Part shown: positions 48,785-58,186 of the stretch, in pieces
Position numbering within the stretch: the first letter of the stretch is position 1
Layout of the letters: every line of letters starts with the position of its first letter
Origin: Chitinophagaceae bacterium
GTDB taxonomy: Bacteria; Bacteroidota; Bacteroidia; Chitinophagales; Chitinophagaceae
NCBI GenBank assembly: GCA_016706055.1
Contig: JADJKL010000004.1
Location: 1 to 64,000, forward strand
DNA: 64,000 bases
Direction of reading: 5' to 3'
Program-made: the position numbers and the translations under genes
The notes under the pieces: model-generated
Databases searched by the model: none
What the model saw: only the letters and a program-made list of their open reading frames with translations
Told to the model about the DNA's origin: nothing

Positions 48785-48813
48785 CAAAAGCTCCGTAAGG
48801 AGCTTTTGTTTTA
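48785..48813 (+). terminator. Rho-independent terminator
   Basis: CAAAAGCTCC-GTAA-GGAGCTTTTG is a perfect 10-bp stem followed by TTTTATTTT. It is the clearest terminator in the window and closes the small-gene stretch starting at 47770. The following 200 bases before the HEPN gene hold no gene I can support. Confidence 0.85.
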
Positions 48814-49028
48814 TTTTAGCAAAACCAAACTTAAACCTATTATGAGAGCTTGTAATTACGATTTTGCAATTAAAAAGGAGCCTTTTATAAGACCCCTTCA
48901 ATATTTAAGGAAGCAGCGAAGCATTGCGGAATTGCCTCCAGATCCAATACAACCTGTCTTCCTTTTTTATCTTTAATAAGTTATAATTAATATTTGTATC
49001 ACAAATGTAATTAAATATAAACAATTGT

Positions 49029-50824
49029 ATGCAAATTATCAGCCATAAAAATACAGGATTAACGGTTTGCCAGCGGTTTTTTATTGAAAAATCGATTGAA
49101 CTTCTCTACTCAGGAAGTATTGATTCATACAGAGTTAGACTTAATAACCCCAAGTCGATTTTAGAGGAATTAAAATATTGTTTAGAAGAGTTCCAAGCGG
49201 GAAGAATCAAACATTTTCATACCATCAAGGCCAAGGATAAAGAAAAAAAAGCACTTATTGAAGAGTGCCTTTTGACACTAAATAATGCCCCAATTATCTT
49301 GCATTTAATGTTATTTCCTATGACTACCTAAAGCAATTAATGAATAATGCAACTGAACAAAATTATAAGAAAATTACATACGCTATAGAAGCATTGCTTG
49401 CAGATAATTTCGATTATCTCATTACTGTACTGGATGGACTTGAAGCACTTGTTGCCAATAATAACAATTCACTTACTGAACTTGAAAAAATTGATCTTTC
49501 GCTAAATATACTTTTCAGCGAGTTAATTCATCGGGATTTTTCAAAAAGTTATTTATACCGGCTTCTCTATGGAATATTTGTCAACACACTGGTTCAAGGA
49601 AACAATTTTGTAACCCATTTTGCAAGTTTCCGGACAAGGATATTATCGGCTGCCATAAGGTATGAAGTAATTTTCAGAACAGACACAACACAAAAAGTAT
49701 ATGATTCAATTTCTGCTATTCAAAATGCCACACTGCGATTAGCAGATGATATTAATGATATACGGCTAACAGGAAGCAGGGGTGCTGAATTATCCAATTT
49801 TAATGTAACCGCAACTAACAGAAAGTTTATCCGATGTGTAGTTTCGGCTTCAGATTACCTTGCGGCTTTAAAGAAAGCAAGATCGGTTTTGTCGGAATAT
49901 CTTGATGTTATTAACCTAGGACTTGCGGATGAGTTTTTACATATTCACCAACGAGCTTTGGTAGTTGACACCCGGTCGCCTGGCAGTGCAGACTTTCAGC
50001 ATAATGTAAACATACTGGACGGTAGTTACCGGGTAGAAAAGGACCACTATTTAGAATTTACTAGGAAACTACCAACGATATTAAATAGTGGCGATGTTCA
50101 AGGAGAGACAAAAGAAAAGATAAAGTCGGCTATCCGTTATTTACGATTAGGCAATCAATCCACAGAGGTGGAACATAAATTCATCAACTACTGGATTGGA
50201 TTAGAGTACCTGTTTTCAAACTATGAAAGTCAAAACACTATTAACCGTATTAAGGAACATTTTATCAATGCCCATTTGCTGGCCTATCTGAAGCGAAATA
50301 CTTACAGCTTCAAAAACGATTTTGGCAAAATAAGCAGTGCCAATCAAGCGTTGGCTCCTTCATTTAGTGCTGGAGACTATTCCTGTTTATCTGAAAAAAC
50401 ATTTTTTACAGATGCAGGGCAACATTTACTTAGCACCCATCCGCTAATAGCCTATAGGGCTCTAAAATTACATAAGTGGTTTTTTCCGGTCGGCGGCGGA
50501 ACTGCTAATGCTTCCGACTATCTTAAAAAGCATAAAGCAAATCTTGAAACACATTTTACCCGCATTTACAGGCTACGAAACGAAATTATACATGATGCGG
50601 CTACTAATACTAATAACGAACATATCGTTTCCAACCTACGGTACTACCTGACATTTATATTGAATGAACTAATTGATTTCTTTTCACGAAATAGCGGCAA
50701 ACTGATTTCCATTGAAGATTATTTTGTACAGAATGAAATCGAAATTGGTAATATAGAGCATTCTGGTTATCCTTTAGATCAATTATTGAATGTAGATTGT
50801 TCCATTGATTTTATCTCTGGTTAA
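49029..50824 (+). CDS. HEPN domain protein (ApeA-like), candidate defence gene, one frameshift
   Basis: About 597 residues after joining the 100-residue first frame (ending 49331) to the 494-residue second one; the shift lies near 49295-49310, where one frame reads NAPIISFNVISYDYLK. The C-terminal third carries VEHKFINYWIGLEYLF and, near residue 525 of the join, RIYRLRNEIIHDA, whose R-N-x-x-x-H is the HEPN ribonuclease motif in its Apea-like form. Single-gene HEPN proteins of this size give abortive phage defence in other bacteria. No partner gene is adjacent. The N-terminal 250 residues are not recognised. Confidence 0.65.
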
Positions 50825-50867
50825 AAGGAATGATATTTAGGAACTTAAATATATGAATAACGAAGAT

Positions 50868-51118
50868 ATGCCCACACTAAACTGGATAGGAAAAGGTAAT
50901 CAATCATCAGAGGGATGTTTCATTTAAGACACTAGAAAACTAATATGTTTTTGTTGCTGAGGATGGGAAAAACATACAATAAAATCGGCAGCGGTAATAT
51001 GATAATTCATGGCGATATCCAGAGAACATTGAAGGAATTGTTACCAAAATACGAGGGGAAAAATAAAATACGTTTACATATATCCTCTTTACCCGTATAA
51101 AAAAGTGTATCGATTCTA
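50868..51118 (+). pseudogene. Relic of a type III restriction DNA methyltransferase N-terminus
   Basis: Starting at the ATG at 50868, the frames read MPTLNWIGK, then VINHQRDVSFKTLEN, then YVFVAEDGKNIQ and KIGSGNMIIHGDIQRTLKELLPKYEGKIKYVYI. This is the conserved start of type III Mod-like methyltransferases (MPTLNWIGK...VINHH...VPFK...LE, GNMIIHGDNLEALK, KYVYIDPPYN). The catalytic DPPY is replaced by YPLY, and a stop follows after about 85 residues. The S-adenosylmethionine and DNA-binding parts are absent. The relic lies directly behind the HEPN gene and abuts the oppositely oriented LRAT-fold gene. Confidence 0.65.
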
Positions 51119-51589
51119 ATCAAAAATTTCCTTTAGTAAGCCAGCAACTATTGCTATTCCAAATGCAGCTGTAACAGCATTTCCGAGATCTTTAACTTGT
51201 TTGCTTTCCGGCACTCCTGTTTGTACAAAGGATTTGTAATGCTCACAATTATTAGAAAAATAGTCGTAGTTCTTTTCGCCAATTTTAGAGAGTGCTCTTT
51301 TTACAGCGAGGTTTCTTTGGGTCTGGTTCCCCTGAAATTTTTCAATTCGTTCCGGATTCAATTCAAGAAGGAACTGTTCAAGTTCTCTGGATTGAACAAA
51401 CTTGGTGCCTGCTGTGTAGTTGGCAGCAAATACAGGTCTGTTAATATTGTTTCTATCCCAACCAAGGAAGACGGCAAAATGGTCAACCATGCCAAAGAAT
51501 TTTTTGCGTAATACAATTACATCGGCAGGCATTAATCGGTTTTGGATAACAAATTGTTTTAGGTTTTTCATTTCTCTTAATTTTTTCAA
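51116..51589 (-). CDS. LRAT-fold (NlpC/P60-like) protein
   Basis: 157 residues. The permuted papain fold is shown by the His in MVDHFAVFLGW and the NCEH motif in NNCEHYKSF with its catalytic Cys. A C-terminal hydrophobic helix (about 133-151) may anchor it in the membrane. LRAT-like proteins in bacteria are acyltransferases or hydrolases of unknown substrate. The gene faces the methyltransferase relic. Confidence 0.75.
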   Translation of the reverse strand: MKKLREMKNLKQFVIQNRLMPADVIVLRKKFFGMVDHFAVFLGWDRNNINRPVFAANYTAGTKFVQSRELEQFLLELNPERIEKFQGNQTQRNLAVKRALSKIGEKNYDYFSNNCEHYKSFVQTGVPESKQVKDLGNAVTAAFGIAIVAGLLKEIFD

Positions 51590-51646
51590 ACATACATTAA
51601 GTTGACAACTGATTTTATATTGTAATACCAGAGGGAAAGCTTGAGG

Positions 51647-52523
51647 TCAAGTTTGGGGTACAGCAAAATTGCGTAGCCATTTGTCTATACGTATTTGATT
51701 TTCAGCCCACTTCTTCTTGCTTTGTTGCAAGGTATTAATGCGGACTTTGGGTGTTTTATTTTTTAAAAATGTTTCTTCGAAGTCAAGCAAATGAAAAACA
51801 AGCACTTCGTAAAATCCTTTTGAGCCTGACCAAGAGAGCAATTTTATTTTTTTCAGAGTATAAAAAAACTGCAAGGTGAGATCAGCTTTTCCCGGATCAA
51901 ATTGGATGTTTAATTGGGCATCAGGATAATTAAATAATTGGCTGAGCCCTTTTTTTGAGGTCATTAATTTTTGTTCTGAAAAAAGGGTGATAAATTCTTT
52001 TAGTTGATTGCTATTGCCCTGCCAGCGGAAAGCAGGAGTTTGATTTAACGGTATTATTTTTGGACGAAGTTTTCATGCTTCTTTTAAAAGCTACTAGAGA
52101 TCCAAAATTGAAAAGAGCAGATAGCTGATTAAAGTCATAGTTATAAAAGGAACAAGTATCTGTAAGAGCAATTGCAATCATTTTAAACAACGATTCTTTA
52201 GGAGCAGCAGATTTCATTAAAAATGAGCTCAAGATTTGATAACATAAAGAGCTTAAGAAAGCCTCGTATTCTTTCTTTTTAATGAGATTGGTTTCTGTTT
52301 GTAGCTTTGTATTTATTGCTACCAAAAGATTAGCAACTATATGACCAACGGGTAATGCCTTTAACTCCAGCAGGATTTTTTTTTCGTTGGTCAGTATTGA
52401 ATTTAATTGTGCAGTAGTGCTTTTGAATGGAGTATGGAGGTTTAACTGTTTCAGCAATATTTCTAATTCCAACAATGATTTATCGGGATAGAGGGTGGTC
52501 AATATTTCATTAAGATTTATCAT
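51647..52523 (-). CDS. Hypothetical protein, one frameshift (weakly RteC-like)
   Basis: About 292 residues, from 52523; the first frame ends at 52011 and the next runs to 51647. The junction text AFRWQGNSNQLKEFITLF suggests an indel near 52040. The order (helical N-terminus, then W-x-G-x-x-x-x-L-x-E-F, then a C-terminal helix bundle) faintly recalls RteC-like regulators, which act in conjugative transposons. I am not sure of this and do not assign it. Confidence 0.5.
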
Positions 52524-52712
52524 TTGGGCTCGGGTACGAAAATAGTGAGATAATGGTTTAACTGTTTATTCAATGGAAGTTTTAATACCCACCTTTTTTA
52601 TAGAATTATTTATGATAAGATAGCTCGGCCCCTGCTTTGGCGGGGGAGGATTTTTCTTCTGATTTTATTGAAATCTTCGGGGGAGAGGATGGTGGTCGTT
52701 TATTAAAGCCTG

Positions 52713-53222
52713 TTACAATTTAAATTGCAGTAAGGCTACATTGAGATTTCGGTGTTGCAAGGGTAATTTTTCTGTAGCGGAGGTGGTAAAATTTTCAATA
52801 AAGCGAAAGCCAAAGCTTTGGTAGTAAGCAATTAGTTTAGCATTGCCTGCCCATGTATCCATACGTATATACTTTAAGTGCAAGCGATGACATTGCCGGG
52901 TTGCCCAATCCAATACTTCTTTAAATATTTTTATGTTTTTAAACTTTCTGTTTAAAACTATTCTGTGTAAATAGATGGCATCCTGCTTTTCCATTTGTCG
53001 CCAGATAAGAAGGTCGCTATAATAAACAGTAAATATGCCAACTATATTATTTTCTGCTACTATCTTGTATAGAAGCCCTTTGTTAATATCATCTTGTATG
53101 AACGCCTTATCATAGGTTTGCCATCCAATAAAGTTGTTTTCTTTTTGAAAGGCAATGGCTTCATCAAAGAGCTGATAAATAAGGGGTAAATCAGTAAGCG
53201 AAGCATTTGTTATTATGTACAT
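52713..53222 (-). CDS. GNAT family acetyltransferase
   Basis: 169 residues from the ATG at 53222; a frame start further up at 53264 adds a non-conserved leader overlapping the next gene. The fold pattern is N-terminal beta-alpha (IITNASLTDLPLIYQLFDEAIAF), a central strand LHRIVLNRKFKNIKIFKEVLDWA and the Asp/Gly-containing YIRMDTWAGNAKLIAYYQSFGFRF. Acetyl acceptor unknown. Lies directly downstream of the MBL gene. Confidence 0.78.
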   Translation of the reverse strand: MYIITNASLTDLPLIYQLFDEAIAFQKENNFIGWQTYDKAFIQDDINKGLLYKIVAENNIVGIFTVYYSDLLIWRQMEKQDAIYLHRIVLNRKFKNIKIFKEVLDWATRQCHRLHLKYIRMDTWAGNAKLIAYYQSFGFRFIENFTTSATEKLPLQHRNLNVALLQFKL

Positions 53223-53238
53223 ATTATTATCATCGAAT

Positions 53239-53988
53239 TTAATTTGGTGTGAGATAATCTGCATCGTTCAAAATTTGCATAGGTTGATGTATGTTACGAG
53301 AGAGTTCTTCAAAAACTGTTTGATCTAATTCGATTGGCTGGTAAAGGGTGATGCGAACATTCCATAGTGAATTGGTATGATTTTTTTGCATGCAAAAGTT
53401 TGGCTGCATTGAAGGCCTGCTCGGCGTAAGTGAAGCAGGGATGGAACTATATTCCAGCCCGACGATTTGAAAATTAACTACTGCTCCATTAACAGGAAGA
53501 AAAGCATAATCAATATCCGGATTCTCTTTCCCAATTTTCCAGAATTGGTTATGCCATATTGTGTCGCCGCCATGAAATATTTTTGTACCATTAAAGTCCA
53601 GTATCCATGCAGTTTGTTCTTCTCCTATGCCATCCAGCGAAAAGACTGATTTAAAAGTGATGCCGTTTTCGGTAATGGATTGGTCAACGTCAAGAAAGAT
53701 ACATTCGTGGTTATGAACTGGAATCTGGTGCTGTAATTTTTTATTGGCAATGATCTTTCCTTCCGGTTTTAAACATTTGTCAATTACTTCCATATCGAAA
53801 TGGTCGAGGTGCAGGTGTGTAAAAAGAATATAATCTGCTGTTGTGGTTGGAGAGAAAATAAATACATCTGAACGAGGTTTCCCGAGGACCGGCAGGTAGG
53901 GTTTGAAGTTTTCGACTGCATCAATCAAGACTGTTTTATTTCCGCAGACTACTTTAATACCAGCCCAACTGAGTTTTTGTATTTGCAT
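53239..53988 (-). CDS. MBL-fold metal-dependent hydrolase, two compensating indels
   Basis: 249 residues. The metal site HLHLDH at residues 58-63 (HxHxDH), DGIGEEQTA, and the later D of IFHGGDTIW fit the UlaG-like MBL group. In 53340-53430 the frame runs through improbable text; the true reading appears to be EQAFNAAKLLHAKKIIPIHYGMFASPFYQP, so one indel near 53420 and one near 53340 cancel each other. Probably cytosolic. Confidence 0.78.
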   Translation of the reverse strand: MQIQKLSWAGIKVVCGNKTVLIDAVENFKPYLPVLGKPRSDVFIFSPTTTADYILFTHLHLDHFDMEVIDKCLKPEGKIIANKKLQHQIPVHNHECIFLDVDQSITENGITFKSVFSLDGIGEEQTAWILDFNGTKIFHGGDTIWHNQFWKIGKENPDIDYAFLPVNGAVVNFQIVGLEYSSIPASLTPSRPSMQPNFCMQKNHTNSLWNVRITLYQPIELDQTVFEELSRNIHQPMQILNDADYLTPN

Positions 53989-54008
53989 ACCGATGATGTT
54001 TTTTGATT

Positions 54009-54524
54009 TTAGTTTGCCATTGTTTTATTGTCTTCTTTGGATACACTATTTTTTAAAAACATTGCTCTTTGTTCAAAACTCAAGTCTTCTTTCAGGGGGT
54101 TGATGATTTGTTTAAAAAACTGCTTTAGTTCCTCAGCATGATTCTGACTTTTTTTTGTTTGGAGATTGTAGTGAACAAGTTTGCCCCACATTAATGCCTT
54201 TGCTACTGATTTATTATGGTTCCACATGATTGCTTCAACAACCAGGCTTTTTTCGCCAGATTGAATTAATTGCGTTTGAATAATCACTTCTTCCATAATG
54301 TGTGCAGGGTGGAGATAAGAAATTTGTGTTTGCGCTGCCACCCATCCCAATTTTGCCTGCTGTGCCATTTTATAAATATCAAAGTCATAAAATTCTATGA
54401 GTTGATCGCCCCTTGCTGTCATGATATAGTCTATATATTTTGAATTATTGAGGTGTCCGTAGGGGTCGCAATCCTGAAAACGTATTTTCATTTTGCTTTC
54501 GAGTGTTGTAGGAAGTTTTCTCAT
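54009..54524 (-). CDS. Acyl-CoA thioesterase (4HBT hot-dog fold)
   Basis: 171 residues. The catalytic block IRFQDCDPYGHLNNSKYIDY (with Asp at residue 20 and H24, N26, N27) is the 4-hydroxybenzoyl-CoA thioesterase-like hot-dog motif. It hydrolyses acyl-CoA thioesters. A TetR-type operator lies 18 bp upstream of its start codon, so the TetR protein encoded upstream probably represses it. Confidence 0.85.
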   Translation of the reverse strand: MRKLPTTLESKMKIRFQDCDPYGHLNNSKYIDYIMTARGDQLIEFYDFDIYKMAQQAKLGWVAAQTQISYLHPAHIMEEVIIQTQLIQSGEKSLVVEAIMWNHNKSVAKALMWGKLVHYNLQTKKSQNHAEELKQFFKQIINPLKEDLSFEQRAMFLKNSVSKEDNKTMAN

Positions 54525-54541
54525 TTGTATGTGTTTATAAT

Positions 54542-54555
54542 ATACCGTTCGGTAT
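54542..54555. promoter_or_regulatory. TetR-type operator before the thioesterase
   Basis: ATACCGTTCGGTAT is a 14-bp palindrome; its reverse complement ATACCGAACGGTAT is found at 55203-55216 before the tetR gene. Two copies flanking a regulator gene fit autorepression plus control of the thioesterase. Confidence 0.7.
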
Positions 54556-54573
54556 ATAAGTATTCAAAAAAAA

Positions 54574-55176
54574 TTATTTTGCCAGATTCTTAATATATGC
54601 TTCCAAAAAATCCATTGCGATCTTCAGTTCTCCAGACCGATTGGTGACTTTTGCCTGCATGATGGCCCCTTCGATAAGTGACATGAGTATTACTGCAACT
54701 TGAGTGGGGTTTGTGGCTGGCTTTATCTGTTTTTTTTCTATTCCTCTCTTTACCTGATTTTCTATTGACTTTTTCCAGAAGGCCAATGCTTCATTTGCTT
54801 TTTCTTTTAACAAAGGATGTGTATCATCTGCCTCTGTTGAGGTATTGAGTATGGGGCACCCTGGTTTTAAAAAAGGGATCTTTAAAAAGTTGCGATAGAC
54901 TGCAGGATAGACCAAGAGCCGTTCAATTGCATTTTCTGTTTCCAAAATCCGGGCTTTTACATATGCTGTTACTTTTTGAAAATTATAATCGAAGGCTGCC
55001 AAAGCAACTTCGTCTTTATTTTCAAAATTGCCATAGATACTGCCTTTGGTTAATCCAGTAGCTTCTGTTAGGTCGCTCATTGAAGTGCCAGCAAAGCCCC
55101 TCTCGTTAAAAACTGGAGCTGTCTTTTCAATAATAAACTGCCTTGTTTTTTCTGCTTTGGAGGAAGCGTTGTTCAT
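54574..55176 (-). CDS. TetR/AcrR family regulator
   Basis: 200 residues. The HTH is RQFIIEKTAPVFNERGFAGTSMSDLTEATGLTKGSIYGNFENKDEVAL (residues 12-60). The C-terminal ligand domain has a Cys at PFLKPGCPILNTST, common to a large Bacteroidota subgroup that controls acyl or multidrug genes. Its start is 27 bp from the operator at 55203. Confidence 0.87.
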   Translation of the reverse strand: MNNASSKAEKTRQFIIEKTAPVFNERGFAGTSMSDLTEATGLTKGSIYGNFENKDEVALAAFDYNFQKVTAYVKARILETENAIERLLVYPAVYRNFLKIPFLKPGCPILNTSTEADDTHPLLKEKANEALAFWKKSIENQVKRGIEKKQIKPATNPTQVAVILMSLIEGAIMQAKVTNRSGELKIAMDFLEAYIKNLAK

Positions 55177-55202
55177 GGTTTAACAAATATAGGTAAATAT
55201 AT

Positions 55203-55216
55203 ATACCGAACGGTAT
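55203..55216. promoter_or_regulatory. TetR-type operator before tetR
   Basis: ATACCGAACGGTAT, same palindrome as at 54542 in opposite sense. Lies 27 bp upstream of the tetR start, where an autorepressor should bind. Confidence 0.7.
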
Positions 55217-55277
55217 TTTTTATTCGACCTTTATTTTATCTTTTATGGCAGGTTTAAATGAAGGCACTGCTCTAAAA

Positions 55278-55295
55278 TACCGTAGTACTACGGTA
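55278..55295. repeat. CCGTAGTACTACGG palindrome, copy 3
   Basis: TACCGTAGTACTACGGTA, perfectly self-complementary over 18 bp. It lies 57 bp before a small gene and is the longest of the four copies. Confidence 0.65.
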
Positions 55296-55351
55296 CAGTT
55301 ATTCAAAAGCTGTTTCTATTTTGTGATATTATTGAATTAATAAACCACCTT

Positions 55352-55567
55352 ATGAAAACAACATTTTGTAAACCACCGAAACGGATCGTAGTGTATGCGA
55401 AAGACATTGAGAACATAACAGGGCGAAAACCGGGGGCAGCGAGAAAGTTGCTGCGTAATATTAAAAAGGCATTTGAGAAACTGCCTGAACAGTTTGTAAC
55501 AGCATCAGAATTTAGTGCTTATACGGGGATTGAGGAGGGATTGGTGAAGGAGTTTTTGGAATGGTGA
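55352..55567 (+). CDS. Small conserved hypothetical protein
   Basis: 71 residues: basic, helical, with RIVVYAKDIENITGRKPGAARKLLRNIKKAFEKLPEQFVTASEFSAYTGI. The alternation of helices suggests a winged or simple HTH, perhaps DNA-binding. It resembles small Bacteroidota proteins of unknown role. A perfect 18-bp palindrome is upstream. Confidence 0.6.
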   Translation: MKTTFCKPPKRIVVYAKDIENITGRKPGAARKLLRNIKKAFEKLPEQFVTASEFSAYTGIEEGLVKEFLEW

Positions 55568-55664
55568 GGGGAAGTAGGGAGTAGTTAGTAGGAAGTGGGC
55601 AATGGTGAATGGATAGAGGATAGAGGGAAAAGGGTTATGAGTTTAGAGTTATGAGTTTTAGTGT

Positions 55665-56327
55665 TTAGGGTTTGAAGATGCCGTGCTGGATTGCATATAC
55701 CACTATTCCTGCTGTATTTCGGGCCAATGTTTTTTCGAGAATTTTTTCTCTGTAACCTTCGATGGTGCGACCGCTGAGGTGCATGGCTTCGGAGATTTCT
55801 TTTGTTGAAAATTGTTTGCAGATAAACCGCATTACTTCTAATTCCTTTTCGTTGAAAGCGATTTTATCAACCGGCTTATTTGGATTGAACCTGCTTGTTG
55901 CAATTAAAGCAGCCAGTTTTGCAGATGTGTGATTACAATAATAAGGATCATTTCTGTTGACTGTTCTGATGGCTTCAATGATTTCTTTTTTGTGCGCATT
56001 CTTGAGCAAGTAACCTTTAGCCCCTGCATCGAGCATATCAATTATAAGATTATCGTCATCAAACATTGATAATGCAATAATGCCGACTTGTGGAAATTTG
56101 TTAGTGATAATGCGGGTAGCTTCCACTCCATCCATATCGGGCATTTTAATATCAGTGAGTACAATATCCGGATTGTGTTTTTCTACCAGTGTAACCAATT
56201 GCCTTCCATTCCTTGCTTCTGCAATTAATTTTATGTCGGTGGATCTGCGAAACATAACCGCAAAGCCATCTCTAAAAATCTCATGATCGTCTGCCATAAT
56301 GATATTAATGGCTGTGTTTGTTTTCAT
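55665..56327 (-). CDS. NarL/LuxR-type response regulator
   Basis: 220 residues. Receiver domain: D13/D14 acidic pair, phospho-acceptor D59 in DIVLTDIKMPDMDG, T/S and K further on (ALSMF, YLLKNAHK). DNA-binding LuxR HTH: FNEKELEVMRFICKQFSTKEISEAMHLSGRTIEGYREKIL. Overlaps the end of the kinase gene, so they form a two-component pair. Confidence 0.92.
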   Translation of the reverse strand: MKTNTAINIIMADDHEIFRDGFAVMFRRSTDIKLIAEARNGRQLVTLVEKHNPDIVLTDIKMPDMDGVEATRIITNKFPQVGIIALSMFDDDNLIIDMLDAGAKGYLLKNAHKKEIIEAIRTVNRNDPYYCNHTSAKLAALIATSRFNPNKPVDKIAFNEKELEVMRFICKQFSTKEISEAMHLSGRTIEGYREKILEKTLARNTAGIVVYAIQHGIFKP

Positions 56328-57094
56328 CTGTATTTGTTGTTTTATTTTTTACTGGTATTTCAATAATGATTTTTGTGCCTTTTCCTTTTTTGGTGTCGAG
56401 AAACATTGTTGCTCCTAGCATTTCTGTACGCAACAACAGATTCTGCAGACCAAGGCCTGGGTTTTCTTTAGCCATTTTTTTAGGATTGAAACCTATGCCA
56501 TCATCTGTCGTAATTATTACCAACCTATCTGCCTGCCTGAATAGTTGAATTTTTAGCCGTGTGGCTTTGGCATGTTTATGTGTGTTATGGATTATTTCTT
56601 TTAGTATGCTATATATGTTAATGGCCTGTTGTTGCGAAAGAAGCGGAACCGTGTATGGTAATAATTCTATTTTGAATGAGAATGTAGAGTGCATGGCTTG
56701 TATGAATTCTTCAATGGCATGCATAGGGCCTTTGCGGAGCAATGTATTTGGCATGAGGCCGTTTGATATTTCCCGGATGCGGATTATGATATTATTGATA
56801 TGGTCGTTTGCCTGTGTAAGTAACTCCCGGTCTTCGTGAGAAGGGGGCTCTACTTCTGTAATTTTAAATTTAGCTGCTGAGAGTATGGGACCCAGTTCAT
56901 CATGCGCAGGTCGGCTGCAATTCTTTATGTTCTTTTTCGAGCAAGAGAATTTGTGCTTCGCTGCGTGACCTGTGCAGGCGAATATACCTCCGGTGCATTC
57001 TTACGATAGACAGGAGGAAGTAACCAAGAATTGCACCGATGATGATGGCTGCAATTAATAGGGCAAAGTAAATCGTTGTTTCTCGGACATCCAT
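56305..57094 (-). CDS. Sensor histidine kinase (HisKA_3 type), frameshift in the H-box
   Basis: About 263 residues after joining. One N-terminal membrane segment (about 8-30) precedes a coiled-coil; the H-box is broken near 56910 (expected A-A-D-L-H-D-E-L-G-P, seen with an insertion). The ATPase domain has the N-box IIHNTHKHAKA, DDGIGFN and GLGLQNL. Start overlaps the end of the next gene. Partners with the response regulator; the signal is unknown. Confidence 0.85.
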
Positions 57095-57695
57095 AAAACA
57101 GCAAATGAAAAAATTATGTTTACCAGTAAATTAATCCAAATCATGATAGAATATACATTTGTGAGAAATCCCGGGGAGGAATGGAAGCCATTGATCCAAA
57201 ACACTTCTATCAATCCTTTATATGTAAAGTAAATAATCCATCCTATTGCTATGAGAAATATGGGATTGCGGATTAACGATCTTCGTTCTGAAATAATCAA
57301 ATGATTTACTACCTGAATAGCCAGTAAGACAATAATAAAGGAGTAGGCTAAGCGAAACCAAGGCTCGGTTGTATGAATTGATGAAAGAAAATAATTTTCC
57401 AGTAACCAACTTGTTATAAATATTGCAATTAAGGAATAAAACAAAACGGGAAAACGGTCGAAAGCTCCCCATTTTTTAATTGCCATGTAAGCAGTATTGC
57501 TTCTATTATTACATAGATATTATTATTGACATGGGTGCTGTTCCCTGACTGTGATAAATAGATACTTATCAATTCGTTGATTGCACCCACCCACAGACAA
57601 ATAATAAAAGGATGAAAAGCGGAATCCACTTTTGGTAAGCGAATTCCGCTAATGACAGCAGGTATAAAAATGCTACAACTTAATATTACAAACAA
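57055..57695 (-). CDS. Membrane hypothetical protein, one frameshift
   Basis: About 214 residues with six or seven membrane segments. The first frame (57695-57429) and the second (57486-57055) share a junction near 57485 with the text TWQLKKWGAFDRFPVLFYSL. It overlaps the kinase gene start by 40 bp, so it is likely the membrane sensing partner in the same operon. No known domain. Confidence 0.65.
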
Positions 57696-57729
57696 GTGTA
57701 ACTCATGCTATCTAAAGATAAAGCAGAAA

Positions 57730-58119
57730 TCATGTATTAAGCGGTGATGGTGGAGGACAAGCCGGAGGGCAACGATGGCCTTCTTCGACAATGTCCTCGG
57801 AGGTTTCGGAATCGGTTTGCTCCGTAGTAACGGGGAGAATGTCTTCTGCATTTTCGTCTACAGGTACAATGATTACCTTGACTTTAAATGTTTCGTCCAT
57901 TCCAAAATAAATACGGATAGCTTCGCAGTTTTGCTTAGCCATGATTGTGTCTACATCTGCCCGGTTGAATGTTTCGCAAATGGGCAAGATGTTTTGATTT
58001 TGATAAGGGGTTGCCAGTATGTTCTCTCGTTGTGAACGATAGAGGCTTGTCATTTCGATTGCCTGACTTAACGGAATAAAGTGTGAGCCAGGAAGTGGAA
58101 GAGGTGATGCTTGATTCAT
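57730..58119 (-). CDS. Conserved hypothetical protein with RCPPACPPPSPLN tail
   Basis: 129 residues. IPLSQAIEMTSLYRSQRENILA...NILPICETFNRADVDTIMAKQNCEAIRIYFGMDETFKVKVIIVPVDENAEDILP is a pattern I know from many Bacteroidota genomes; the tail RCPPACPPPSPLN (two Cys, Pro-rich) is very conserved there. Function unknown. A CCGTAGTACTACGG palindrome lies 68 bp upstream of its ATG on the promoter side. Confidence 0.65.
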   Translation of the reverse strand: MNQASPLPLPGSHFIPLSQAIEMTSLYRSQRENILATPYQNQNILPICETFNRADVDTIMAKQNCEAIRIYFGMDETFKVKVIIVPVDENAEDILPVTTEQTDSETSEDIVEEGHRCPPACPPPSPLNT

Positions 58120-58186
58120 GAGTTTGGATTTAGGTGATTAAAATAAATTGCGTTGGCAAGGTGTAAGAAAGGAGTTGGAAAAGTGC

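Noticed and set aside
48767..48976. 70-residue frame on the plus strand
   Set aside because: It runs through a perfect terminator hairpin and shows no domain or start context.
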